From NCBI GenBank assembly GCA_027310365.1, contig DAIDAY010000003.1:1-52927 (forward strand): a stretch of 52,927 nt of DNA, read 5' to 3'. Source of the DNA: a bacterium (GTDB lineage Bacteria; Patescibacteriota; Minisyncoccia; UBA6257; GWB1-50-10). The position numbers were made by a program, and so were the translations under genes. This document shows positions 16,098 through 23,793 of the stretch, one piece after another (within the stretch, counting starts at the first letter, position 1; every line of letters begins with the position of its first letter). The notes beneath the pieces were generated by a model that saw only the letters and a program-made list of their open reading frames with translations, did not search any database and was not told the origin of the DNA.

Positions 16098-17548
16098 TTT
16101 TCCGCGACACTCTTCAAAACCCGCCCGGCGAACTGCGGCCGCACCATTCCTCTTTCCATGATTATCCGGCCGTTTACGACGACGTACCACGGCTTCCCGC
16201 CTTTGAACACATTTATGTCGGCGAAATATCCCTCTTTGATCATTCCGCGCCTTGTGATGCCGTATTTCCTTGCCGGAAGAGCGGTGATTTTTTCGACGGA
16301 ACTTTCGGAAGAAAGAATTGTTGGAAAAAGCGATGCATTTTCCTCCTCCGCGCGGTGATAGTGGGCGGAGAGGAGCGCGTGCTTGCTCTTCATGAGTTCT
16401 TTGAGCGCTTCATCGCTGACCGACGGCGAAAAGAATCCTCCCCGCATCCGGGAAAGGATTGCGAGTTGGAAAAGAGTCTTCCCCAGAGAAAGTTCTTGGG
16501 AAGCGGCGACATCCGCAAGGCGCTTGCCTTCCAAAAATCGTAGTGGCTTCGGCATCGAAGCGACAACGATATTTTCCAAATTCAGCGTATCCAGGTAGGC
16601 AATGATTCTTTCCTGAAGATGCCGCGTTTTCGCGGCCGCAAGAACATCTTTCAACACTCCGCTCGCGATCCACGGCGGCAGAAAATCGTGCGCGGCCATC
16701 TTGATGACTGGTTCGGGAAAAACGTCGAAATGCAGGTGCTTCTCGGCGGCGTTTTCCTCGATATCTTTGGCTGCCTTCAAATATTCATACCGCACTTCTT
16801 CGAGTGGCTGGAAGTGATTGATCTCCGCGTTGAGATTGTGCGCGGCGGCGATGTCATAAATTTCCGCGAGCGATTCCTTCACCTTTCTTTCATCGCGGAG
16901 ATGGAACGTGAAAACATTCCTGAAACGGCCCGCAGCGTTCAAAACCCGGAGTATCTCTTGCCGGTTTACGCCGGAAAGATACGGTTCCGAAAGATCGAAC
17001 GCGGCGCCGAACGCTCCCTCCCGGATCGACTGGGACAAAACCCTTCCGGCGCTTTCCGTTTCCCCGATTGTTAAATCTCTCCCAAACCCTTCCATAAAAG
17101 CGCTTCGGAGTGTCGCATAGCCGACGAGTGTCCCGAAATTGATTCCCACTCCTCTCTTTTCCAACGCGGAAAGCAGTTCCCTCACCGACTGCCAATTCAC
17201 ATTCCACCGGAGGGAATACCGATCCCTCAAAAAAGCAGTCGTCCCGAAGAAAATCGGGGCGAGCGACAAGCCGTTCCCGCCAGCAATCGCGGTTGTGATG
17301 CCCTTGCGGATGAGGCGGGTTGAGAAGATGTCGTCGAATATCCCCCCTTCCTCCCCGGCGTCGAAATTAATCTCGATGAATCCGGGTGTCACGACCATCC
17401 CCTTTGCATCGATGATGTTCTTTCCGTATTTCCTCCCCGGCTTCGCGAAGCCGACGATGGCATCGCCCCTTACCAAAACGTCAAATTCCTCGGGCCCCGA
17501 TCCGTCTCCTTTGTGGACCAAACCGTTTTTGATGATAAGTTCGTTCAT
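16094..17548 (-). CDS. Amidohydrolase-fold protein, D-aminoacylase-like, degenerate metal site
   Basis: A 484-residue protein with the urease-type amidohydrolase layout: an N-terminal beta sandwich strand (MNELIIKNGLVHKGDG), VVTPGFIE at the first barrel strand, and a C-terminal GYFADINVF/VVVNGRIIMERG return. It resembles N-acyl-D-amino-acid deacylases. The metal site is damaged: the usual PGFIDxHxH reads PGFIEINFD, and the region where an SD(G) aspartate is expected reads LLSAHYHR. Later histidines (FHLRDE, INHFQP) remain. It is probably not a normal hydrolase. It lies between mraY and ftsW, and its start codon is joined to the mraY stop by a hairpin element. Confidence 0.8.
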   Translation of the reverse strand: MNELIIKNGLVHKGDGSGPEEFDVLVRGDAIVGFAKPGRKYGKNIIDAKGMVVTPGFIEINFDAGEEGGIFDDIFSTRLIRKGITTAIAGGNGLSLAPIFFGTTAFLRDRYSLRWNVNWQSVRELLSALEKRGVGINFGTLVGYATLRSAFMEGFGRDLTIGETESAGRVLSQSIREGAFGAAFDLSEPYLSGVNRQEILRVLNAAGRFRNVFTFHLRDERKVKESLAEIYDIAAAHNLNAEINHFQPLEEVRYEYLKAAKDIEENAAEKHLHFDVFPEPVIKMAAHDFLPPWIASGVLKDVLAAAKTRHLQERIIAYLDTLNLENIVVASMPKPLRFLEGKRLADVAASQELSLGKTLFQLAILSRMRGGFFSPSVSDEALKELMKSKHALLSAHYHRAEEENASLFPTILSSESSVEKITALPARKYGITRRGMIKEGYFADINVFKGGKPWYVVVNGRIIMERGMVRPQFAGRVLKSVAEK

Positions 17549-17651
17549 CCTATGAGAAATAAACGTACCATCGCGGCTTCTTGAATATCCATACCTTAGG
17601 AAAAATCATTTTAGCTTCTATCACGGAGTATCTGTTCATTTCCCATGGGAT
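17547..17651. repeat. Family D stop-to-start hairpin, mraY to amidohydrolase-like gene
   Basis: Arms ATCCTATGAGAAAT (17547-17560) and ATTTCCCATGGGAT (17638-17651) are inverted with 12 of 14 positions matching. On the minus strand the element begins at the base after the mraY TGA and ends inside the ATG of the next gene, filling the whole 103-bp gap. Confidence 0.6.
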
Positions 17652-18698
17652 TCACGCAAAGTGCGCCAAGAAAAAGATAACGAGACCGAAAGCCGCGGCC
17701 ATGGCGCTTATGATCCAAAACCGCATCGTAATCTGACTTTCGGGCCAGCCAAGCCCCTGAAAATGATGGTGGATCGGCGCCGAAAGAAAAACTTTTTTCT
17801 TCCGCAATTTCTTGCTCGCCACCTGGATGATGACCGAACCGGACTCGACGAGGAAAGTGAAGGCGAAAAACGGCAGAAAGAGCGACGTGTCGGTTGTGAG
17901 CGCGATAACCCCCAGCGTAATGCCGAGAGACATCGAACCCGTGTCACCCATGAAAAATTTCGCCGGATGGATATTGAACCACAAAAATGCGAGAAGGGCA
18001 CCGATGATTGCGGCAATCATCGCGGCCAAGTCGTATTTATGGAGCGCGAAGGCGACGACATCAAGCGCCGCAAAGGAAAAGAGCGAAACGCCCCCGAGAA
18101 GGCCATCCAAACCATCCGTTTCGTTCGCTGAAAAGGCCGTCGCGACGATCACAAAAATGAAAAACGGGATGTACCACCATCCGAAATCGAGGGGGCCGAT
18201 GAACGGGAAATACACCGTATGCCAGCCGAGGCGAAAATAAAACCACCAGGCCCCAAGGACGGCTGCGAGGGTGTAGAGTATAAGCTTATGCTTTATTTTG
18301 AGACCGCCGCCGTGGGGGCCGATGCCTTTGATTCCCATTACATCGTCGAAGAGACCGATGAGCGCGGCAAATAAGAGCGCGAAGAGCGGAACGTATGTTT
18401 CTGATCGACTGACGAAGTTCAAATAACTGGAGAAACCGTCGAAGATGTTCCCCAAAATCAGGAATATGACGGCAAGTCCGATGACCGTCGCCCAAATGAT
18501 GATTCCGCCCATGGTCGGCGTCGAGGATTTATCCTTGTGATACTGGTAAAAAACGGGAGCGCTCTTTTCATCCCTGATGTTGTTTTTCCTCAGGTTGAAT
18601 TTTTGGAGGAAGGAGAAAACAAACGGCGTAATAATGAGTGCGGTCGTGAATGCTAACGCAAAAATCATGAGCACCCTCGTCGCGGAGAATACCGTCAT
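17652..18698 (-). CDS. mraY: Phospho-N-acetylmuramoyl-pentapeptide transferase
   Basis: A 348-residue membrane enzyme that transfers phospho-MurNAc-pentapeptide to undecaprenyl phosphate, making lipid I. Diagnostic segments are KSSTPTMGGIIIW, the IGLFDDVMG loop with catalytic aspartates, SANETDGLDGLLGG, FNIHPAKFFMGDTGSMSLG, and the histidine motif APIHHHFQGLGWPESQ. About ten hydrophobic segments are visible. It follows dacA through a hairpin-bearing gap and precedes the amidohydrolase-like gene. A GGAGG lies about 14 nt upstream of the ATG. Confidence 0.97.
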   Translation of the reverse strand: MTVFSATRVLMIFALAFTTALIITPFVFSFLQKFNLRKNNIRDEKSAPVFYQYHKDKSSTPTMGGIIIWATVIGLAVIFLILGNIFDGFSSYLNFVSRSETYVPLFALLFAALIGLFDDVMGIKGIGPHGGGLKIKHKLILYTLAAVLGAWWFYFRLGWHTVYFPFIGPLDFGWWYIPFFIFVIVATAFSANETDGLDGLLGGVSLFSFAALDVVAFALHKYDLAAMIAAIIGALLAFLWFNIHPAKFFMGDTGSMSLGITLGVIALTTDTSLFLPFFAFTFLVESGSVIIQVASKKLRKKKVFLSAPIHHHFQGLGWPESQITMRFWIISAMAAAFGLVIFFLAHFA

Positions 18699-18713
18699 AT
18701 CGTTATTATTCTA

Positions 18714-18839
18714 CCTCCCCATCCAAAGAGGAGCAACATAAAAACGCTTTGCATTGCAAACCTGAGATATTTTATGCGCACACGTCTGGGGATACTCATA
18801 TATCGCTGATTCGACCGCACTCCTCTCTGGGTATGAGAG
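18714..18839. repeat. Stop-to-start hairpin, dacA to mraY
   Basis: CCTCCCCATCCAAAGAGGAG (18714-18733) and CTCCTCTCTGGGTATGAGAG (18820-18839) form an imperfect inverted repeat. The outer end is one base from the dacA stop codon; the inner end is about 16 nt from the mraY ATG. It has the same architecture as family D but different sequence. Confidence 0.45.
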
Positions 18840-18840
18840 T

Positions 18841-19764
18841 CTATTGGAATTTATAGGATTTGGAAACCCAATCGATGAGAGTATTCAAATCGTCGAACCG
18901 GGAGTCGCTTCCCATGATAACCGAGATCAATCTTTGATTCCCGATTTCAAGTACGGTGGCGAGGTTTTGCTTTGCAAGTGGCGAAGTGCCCGTTTTTCCG
19001 CCTAAAAAATCGATCCGGGCAACGATCGGATCGATGTTCGAAACCACATTGATCCGCGAAGAATTCAAGGGTTGCACGTTCTGAGTCGTGAGACGGGTCC
19101 ATGTCAGAATCTCCGGGTCTTTCTCGACGATGTACTTGAGGAGCATGTACATATCATTCGGCGTTCCCCTGTTGTTGTCGTCCAACCCGGAAGAATCATT
19201 GATGACAGTCTGCGTCATCCCGATTTCCGCCAGCTTGGCCCTCGCCATAGCCAAAAACCGATCATTGCCGATGTATTCCTCAAAGGCGGCAGCCGCCCGG
19301 TTGGAGGATTCCATGAGCATGATTTTTAAGAGATCTTCCGACTTATAGATTTCGCCGGCTCGGAAATTCCCCGCTTCGCCGTCGACGGTCATGGTTGTCG
19401 TGGAAATGGGTATTTTTTTGTCGAGGCCGACGTTCTCAACGACGACAACCGCCGTAATGAGTTTTGTGAGCGACGCCAAACGCCACGGCGCATACGCCTT
19501 GAGGCGATAGAGCGAGAAATTACCGTCGAGCGATTGCATCAAAACGCCCTCCGCCGAAAGTTTCGGGTCCAAAACGCTCCAGTCGCGGATCGGTATCCGG
19601 CCGGCCTCTGCATGGAAGGACACGGTGGTCGAAGAATTGCCCGGCGGCGCATCGGTTGGAACGGTACCTTCACCCCCCCTCAAGTTAAAAATCGGCACAA
19701 CGACCGTTATGAAAACGATCCCCAAGACAATAATGAGGGTGAATAAAAAAAAATTTTTTGTCAT
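18841..19764 (-). CDS. dacA: D-alanyl-D-alanine carboxypeptidase (peptidase S11)
   Basis: A 307-residue penicillin-binding protein of the PBP5/DacA family that trims the terminal D-Ala from peptidoglycan stems. An N-terminal membrane anchor (about 4-26) is followed by a short linker, then the catalytic motifs SLTK (Ser98, Lys101), SSN (153-155) and GKTG (Lys257). The domain is compact and lacks the usual C-terminal beta domain and amphipathic anchor; the N-terminal segment replaces that anchor. It lies 14 bp after scpB in one transcript with the downstream mraY cluster. No gene symbol is certain; dacA is the family name. Confidence 0.92.
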   Translation of the reverse strand: MTKNFFLFTLIIVLGIVFITVVVPIFNLRGGEGTVPTDAPPGNSSTTVSFHAEAGRIPIRDWSVLDPKLSAEGVLMQSLDGNFSLYRLKAYAPWRLASLTKLITAVVVVENVGLDKKIPISTTTMTVDGEAGNFRAGEIYKSEDLLKIMLMESSNRAAAAFEEYIGNDRFLAMARAKLAEIGMTQTVINDSSGLDDNNRGTPNDMYMLLKYIVEKDPEILTWTRLTTQNVQPLNSSRINVVSNIDPIVARIDFLGGKTGTSPLAKQNLATVLEIGNQRLISVIMGSDSRFDDLNTLIDWVSKSYKFQ

Positions 19765-19778
19765 GAATCTTCTTTGCC

Positions 19779-20378
19779 TTAAGCCGCGTCGAAGGATTCA
19801 TCCTCCGGAGCTTCGGCGACGGAGGGTTTCCCTTCCATTTGCTCGAAGCTTTCCAAAATATGTTTGTATTTTTGATACTCGGGAAGATCCTCGACGCTCC
19901 GTATTCCCAAGTGCTTCAAGAAATCAAAACTCACGGTATATTCATAAATATTTTTCTTACCCTGCTGGAGCTGCCTCCCGATAAGCCCGCGGATTAAAAG
20001 ATTTCTCAAAATGAACGTCGCGTTGACGCCGCGGATGTAATCGATGACCGATCGTGTGATGGGCCCGAGATACGCAATGATGGAAATGGTTTCGAGCGCC
20101 GCGGGTGTCAGCTCCTCCTTGAATTCGTCTTCGCCGATCCTCTTTAAAATCCAGCTGAACGTTGTCTTTGTCGCGATCTGTACCTTGCCGTCATTTTTCA
20201 AAAGCATGAACCCGGATTCTTCGCGCGCTGCGAAACTCGCGGAAAGTTCGTCAATAAGCGCCGAGCATTCTTCTTCCTTGAATTCCAACAACTTCGCGAT
20301 TCTCTTAATCTCTATCGGCTCGCCGTAGTAAAAAAGCAATGCCTCGATCGCAGCTCTTTTCTGTTTTTCCTTGTCCAT
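19779..20378 (-). CDS. scpB: Segregation and condensation protein B
   Basis: A 199-residue winged-helix protein that binds ScpA and, with SMC, condenses and separates the chromosome. Recognisable are the N-terminal KRAAIEALLFYYGEPI, the conserved TPAALETISIIAYLGPITRSVIDYIRGVNA block with its helix-turn-helix, and a Glu/Asp-rich tail (EAPEDESFDAA). The start at 20378 (MDKEKQKRA) fits the family; upstream in-frame codons belong to a hairpin-bearing gap. It follows scpA. Confidence 0.94.
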   Translation of the reverse strand: MDKEKQKRAAIEALLFYYGEPIEIKRIAKLLEFKEEECSALIDELSASFAAREESGFMLLKNDGKVQIATKTTFSWILKRIGEDEFKEELTPAALETISIIAYLGPITRSVIDYIRGVNATFILRNLLIRGLIGRQLQQGKKNIYEYTVSFDFLKHLGIRSVEDLPEYQKYKHILESFEQMEGKPSVAEAPEDESFDAA

Positions 20379-20390
20379 TTTTTCCTTAAG

Positions 20391-20476
20391 AAGATTGGGT
20401 GAGGTGAAAAAGTGTGGAGGACGTGGACGATCGCTCTGGAGCATACACTTTTTTGACCTACCGAATTTTCTACTTC
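20391..20476. repeat. Stop-to-start hairpin, scpA to scpB
   Basis: GGGTGAGGTGAAAAAGTGT (20397-20415) pairs with ACACTTTTTTGACCTACC (20445-20462) with single mismatches, and AAG/CTT-type pairs continue outward to the scpA stop codon (20475-20477). The gap is otherwise empty. Architecture as family D, different sequence. Confidence 0.5.
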
Positions 20477-21170
20477 ATATCTTCGAAACAATCATATCGG
20501 AAAACCGGCCCTCCTGTTCAACAGTTATAAGCTGTTGCCTGATCAAATGCAAGACGGCGAGAAAAAGCACGACAACCTCTTTCTTGTTTCCACCGTGCAG
20601 TTCCTTGAATTTCACGGGGGCTTGCGTCAGACGGCTGAAAACCTCCTCGATTTTCTTCTTCAAATTGATGATTTCATTCCGCACTTTTACCACCGGCTTC
20701 AAAAATTTTTCCATCTCGCCGATGAGCTTTTTCACGGCCGACTCGAAATCACTCACTGTGACTGATTTCGGCGGATAGAAAACTTCGGCCACACCCTTCA
20801 GATATTCCCGCGTCCCCATGACTTCAGTCGGTTTCCATACATCCTTGAGATAGAGCTTCGCCTGCTTGAATTCCCGGTAGACCTTGAGGCGGAGTTCCAG
20901 ATTCTTGATATCGGCTTCCTCTTCCTCGGAAAGCTCCAGGGACGGCAGAACCGATTTCGACTTGATGAGAAGAAGCTTCGAGGCAACTGAAAGGAAATCG
21001 GCCACGAGGGAATTCCCCACTCCCTGCTTTTCTATCTTTTCCAGATAATCAAAAAAGCCGCCGGTCACTTCGGCTAAGCTTACGATCGTTACCTCCAGCT
21101 TCTGATCTTCGATGAGCTCTAAAAGCTTCTCGATCGGCCCCTGATAGTATTCAAAAGACAGTTCATACAT
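20475..21170 (-). CDS. scpA: Segregation and condensation protein A
   Basis: A 231-residue kleisin-type partner of SMC. The N-terminal segment YYQGPIEKLLELIEDQKLEVTIVSLAEVTGGFFDYLE is the typical ScpA entry, followed by VADFLSVASKLLLIKSKSVLP and an acidic region, and a C-terminal winged helix (VVLFLAVLHLIRQQLITVEQEGRFSDMIV). It heads the minus-strand scp/dac/mur/fts run and is divergent from the DoxX-like gene, with which it shares a compact promoter region. Confidence 0.94.
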   Translation of the reverse strand: MYELSFEYYQGPIEKLLELIEDQKLEVTIVSLAEVTGGFFDYLEKIEKQGVGNSLVADFLSVASKLLLIKSKSVLPSLELSEEEEADIKNLELRLKVYREFKQAKLYLKDVWKPTEVMGTREYLKGVAEVFYPPKSVTVSDFESAVKKLIGEMEKFLKPVVKVRNEIINLKKKIEEVFSRLTQAPVKFKELHGGNKKEVVVLFLAVLHLIRQQLITVEQEGRFSDMIVSKI

Positions 21171-21189
21171 AGGAAATGCTCTTATATGA

Positions 21190-21195
21190 TATAAT
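21190..21195 (+). promoter_or_regulatory. -10 box upstream of the DoxX-like gene
   Basis: TATAAT, 13 nt before the ATG at 21209, giving a leader of only a few bases. The reverse strand offers a TATAAG-like box for scpA in the same 40-bp divergent gap. Confidence 0.5.
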
Positions 21196-21208
21196 ACTTC
21201 TGAAGATT

Positions 21209-21592
21209 ATGAAATTGTTTGAGAACGATTTGAGGTATCTGTCTCCTTCGTTCATCCTCCGGCTCGGTGTCGGCTTCGTTCTGGTCTATGCGGCGATCGG
21301 CTCGCTTCTTGAACCGGAAGCATGGCTCGGTTTTGTCCCCCACTGGGTGAGTACTATCATCGCGCCGGCGACTTTCCTCCTCATCTTCTCGGTATTCGAA
21401 CTTATCCTCGGCTTTGCCATTTTTTTCGAGAGATTCCTCACGACCGCCTCCCTCCTCGCCTTCTGGGTTTTGATTTTCATTCTTATCTTTTACGGCGTGA
21501 ACGATATCACCTTCCGCGATTTCGGCCTCGCCCTTGCATCCCTCGCCCTCTTCTTCATCTCTTTAAGAGAACGAGAAAACAAACCTCACTAA
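21209..21592 (+). CDS. DoxX-like four-segment membrane protein
   Basis: A 127-residue integral membrane protein with four hydrophobic segments (about 17-31, 49-69, 74-98 and 103-118). Motifs such as RLGVGFVLVYAAIGSLLEPEAWLGFVP and FEL-LG in the second segment recall the DoxX/DoxD family of small redox-linked membrane proteins, but the match is by eye. I use the ATG at 21209 (MKLFENDLR) rather than one 33 bp upstream that would overlap the promoter. It is a single gene, divergent from scpA and convergent with ychF. Confidence 0.75.
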   Translation: MKLFENDLRYLSPSFILRLGVGFVLVYAAIGSLLEPEAWLGFVPHWVSTIIAPATFLLIFSVFELILGFAIFFERFLTTASLLAFWVLIFILIFYGVNDITFRDFGLALASLALFFISLRERENKPH

Positions 21593-21726
21593 CCTGAAGG
21601 TGCATCAATGGACTAAAGTGCAGGCAGCCAGCGCGTCGGTGCCGAGTTTTGGCAAAGCGTACGTGGTGAAGACGGTAAAGTAAACCGCTCGTTAGCAAAG
21701 GGGCTTGGTTTGTTGTTGAGGAAACC

Positions 21727-21850
21727 ATCTCGCAGGACGACTTGCCTGCGCAAGCAGGGCGGGCACGATGTCTCGCTCTGCGAGACGAGCGAGTCCGAGA
21801 GCGAGCGCAAATCTCACGCTGGGGAATTCGATAGCGTGTTTACGAGACAA
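21727..21850. repeat. Family A element, copy 2
   Basis: Starts CATCTCGCAGGACGACTTGC, continues CTGCGCAAGCAGGGCGGGC, has a variable middle (CTCGCTCTGCGAGACGAGCG) and ends GGGGAATTCGATAGCGTGTT. It lies between convergent DoxX-like and ychF genes. The preceding 130 bp (21593-21720) hold no gene I can see. Confidence 0.7.
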
Positions 21851-21864
21851 TAAATCGAGTCCGC

Positions 21865-22872
21865 CTAGCCATGGCGAACCTCGATAACATCCCCGTCTTG
21901 AACGATATAATCCTTCCCCTCCAGTTTCAGCCATCCCCTCTGCTTCGCCTGCGTCCAGCCTCCCGCCGCGATGAGTTTTTGCCAGTTCACCACTTCCGCC
22001 CGGATGAATCTGTGCTCGAAATCTGTATGGATGACGCCCGCCGACTGCGGCGCTTTCGTCCCTTTCTCGATCGTCCACGCCCGCGTTTCGTCCTCCCCGG
22101 TCGTGAAGAAACTAATGAGATTCAAAATGGAGTAGGCGGCCTTGATCAAGTTGGGAACCGCATCGGTTTCGCTCAAATCCGCGATCAAATACTCGAATCC
22201 CATCTTCCTGATTTTTTCTTTCACGTCTTCTTGCACATCCTCCGGCTTCCCGTTCAAGAGGAATATCTGCGGCTTCGCGGTCAAAAGTTGAAGCTCCCCG
22301 ATTATTTTCTCGTTCTTCAGGGAAGTGAGGAGTTCGCCCTTCCCGAGCATCTCCTTTGCTTTTTTCAAAACCTCCAGATCAATCTTCGCCTCGCCTGTCT
22401 GCCCTGAGTTCGCCGAACGGGTCTCCGTCTCAAATTTCCTCAATCTCTTCTCGATGGTATCCAAATCCTTGAAGATGAGCTCCGCTTCGATCGTATCGAT
22501 ATCGCGGACGGGGTTCACGTTTCCCTCCACATGGACAATGTCGCCGTTCTCGAAACATCGCACGATGTGCGTTATCGCCTGGACGTTCCGGATGTGCGAC
22601 AAGAATTGATTTCCCAATCCCTCACCCTTGTATGCGCCTTTCACCAACCCTGCGATGTCGTAGAATTCGACGACGGCCGGGATTTTCTTTTTCGAATGCG
22701 TGAGATCAGCGAGCTTGTCGACCCGCTCGTCCGGAACGGGAACAACCCCCACGTTGGGATCGATCGTCGCGAACGGGTAATTCGCGATGTGCACCTCCTG
22801 GCTCGTTATGATTTTGAAAAGAGTGCTCTTTCCAACATTGGGTAAGCCGACTATTCCTACTTCTAATTTCAT
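21865..22872 (-). CDS. ychF: Obg-like P-loop ATPase YchF
   Basis: A 335-residue TRAFAC-class NTPase (OLA1/YchF) that binds ribosomes and prefers ATP. It has the G1 loop GLPNVGKST (about 9-17), YDIAGLVKGA(Y)KGEGLGNQFL at G3, a coiled-coil region, FLLNGKPED where NKxE would be in GTPases (explaining ATP use), and a C-terminal TGS domain ending in DYIVQDGDVIEVRHG. It is slightly shorter than the usual 363. Its start codon lies in the arm of a family D hairpin. Confidence 0.96.
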   Translation of the reverse strand: MKLEVGIVGLPNVGKSTLFKIITSQEVHIANYPFATIDPNVGVVPVPDERVDKLADLTHSKKKIPAVVEFYDIAGLVKGAYKGEGLGNQFLSHIRNVQAITHIVRCFENGDIVHVEGNVNPVRDIDTIEAELIFKDLDTIEKRLRKFETETRSANSGQTGEAKIDLEVLKKAKEMLGKGELLTSLKNEKIIGELQLLTAKPQIFLLNGKPEDVQEDVKEKIRKMGFEYLIADLSETDAVPNLIKAAYSILNLISFFTTGEDETRAWTIEKGTKAPQSAGVIHTDFEHRFIRAEVVNWQKLIAAGGWTQAKQRGWLKLEGKDYIVQDGDVIEVRHG

Positions 22873-22987
22873 CCCGTTAGAAATAAGACACAGACACGAA
22901 GAGTATGCCGTATCTTCTCTCCGACCATTATCGTTAATTTTACGCTTGTGGAATTACTCCAACGGTGTCTGTGATTTCGAATGGGAT
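22871..22987. repeat. Family D stop-to-start hairpin before ychF
   Basis: Arms ATCCCGTTAGAAAT (22871-22884) and ATTTCGAATGGGAT (22974-22987); inner GACACAGACAC and GGTGTCTGTG extend the stem. One end is inside the ychF ATG; the other abuts the TGA of a small upstream frame (22988-23224). Confidence 0.6.
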
Positions 22988-23224
22988 TCATATGTCCTTT
23001 TCAACAATTTTACCTCGTGAGGAGCAAAATGCCCAGAGTGTTCTCCCCGTGTTGGGATGAATATCCGAACGGATGCGGACGCAGACCTTAATACCTCGTA
23101 CGGTTCTCTTGAAAATGGATTTAAACTGAAGTGCGGGGTTTTCTCCCCCAGCGAAGGCAAGAAAGATCCTGCTTGGTTTTATAGGCAGGAGAGCGTTGTT
23201 CGCAAACGACCCGATATCAAACAT
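22988..23224 (-). CDS. Doubtful 78-residue basic protein
   Basis: A 78-residue frame (MFDIGSFANNALLPIKPSR..., ending GKIVEKDI) in the gap between ychF and the Nudix gene. It is basic, has no membrane segment and is not recognised. Its only support is position: its TGA directly abuts a family D hairpin that leads to the ychF ATG, as the mraY stop does at 17652. No Shine-Dalgarno is evident. A competing frame covers part of the same DNA. It may equally be noncoding spacer. Confidence 0.25.
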   Translation of the reverse strand: MFDIGSFANNALLPIKPSRIFLAFAGGENPALQFKSIFKRTVRGIKVCVRIRSDIHPNTGRTLWAFCSSRGKIVEKDI

Positions 23225-23244
23225 TCCGGAACTAATATGGAATC

Positions 23245-23362
23245 CGCCTCAAAAATCAGTAGGTACTGAATTTTGAGGCGACGGAGTGAAGCTCCGCATA
23301 TTCCGCTGCGGATGACGATGAGCGATGATGGAGGCCCTCCGGGCGAGAGTCGGGGGGAAGAT
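23245..23362. repeat. Family C element, copy 1
   Basis: Stem-loop CCTCAAAAATCAG-TAGGTA-CTGAATTTTGAGG followed by CGACGGAGTGAAGCTCCG, TATTCCGCTGCGGATGACG, ATGAGCGATGATGGA and GGGCGAGAGTCGGGGGG. Near-identical copy at 30138, truncated copy at 52859, stem-loop only at 49995. Here most of it is inside the Nudix reading frame. Confidence 0.8.
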
Positions 23363-23761
23363 ATCCCTCCTCGCAAGCTCAGTAAGAATCCCCCCAAAGG
23401 CTTTCTTATGATTGGGAAAGAAATCCTTGAGTGCGAGAATTTCCCGGGGCGAGAAAACCTTCACCTTCTCCCTTTCATCACCTCTGCTTTTCAGCTTTGG
23501 AAGTAAAGGCAACTTTGCCGTAAAGAGCGTTACGACGTGGCTTCCCTTATCCTCTTCTTGAACAACTTCAAGATTGCTTTCGCGCAAGGTCACGCCTATT
23601 TCTTCCTGCACCTCTCGGAAAGCGCATGCCTCGGCGGTTTCTCCGGGCTTGCTCCTGCCGCCGGGGAATTTCCAAAAAACCGGCGCCGGTTTTTTAGGAT
23701 CCCGCACCAGGGGAATTCCCTCCGGAGCGACAATCATGACAGCGACGGCGTGATCTTTCAT
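23249..23761 (-). CDS. NUDIX hydrolase with repeat-derived C-terminus
   Basis: A 170-residue Nudix-fold pyrophosphohydrolase. The Nudix box GGRSKPGETAEACAFREVQEEIGV (about 36-59) contains the REVQEE catalytic helix intact, so it should hydrolyse a nucleoside diphosphate derivative; the substrate cannot be told. The start is the ATG at 23761 (MKDHAVAVMIV). The last 35 or so codons (from about RRDIFPP to the stop) are read through a family C repeat, so the tail is acquired sequence rather than part of the fold. It is divergent from thrS. Confidence 0.88.
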   Translation of the reverse strand: MKDHAVAVMIVAPEGIPLVRDPKKPAPVFWKFPGGRSKPGETAEACAFREVQEEIGVTLRESNLEVVQEEDKGSHVVTLFTAKLPLLPKLKSRGDEREKVKVFSPREILALKDFFPNHKKAFGGILTELARRDIFPPTLARRASIIAHRHPQRNMRSFTPSPQNSVPTDF

Positions 23762-23778
23762 GTTCCCATAATAGCATA

Positions 23779-23784
23779 TATAAT
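23779..23784 (+). promoter_or_regulatory. -10 box of thrS
   Basis: TATAAT ending 9 nt before the thrS ATG at 23794. The 32-bp divergent gap to the Nudix gene leaves no room for a long leader or T-box, so thrS is probably leaderless or nearly so. Confidence 0.55.
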
Positions 23785-23793
23785 ACATCTATC

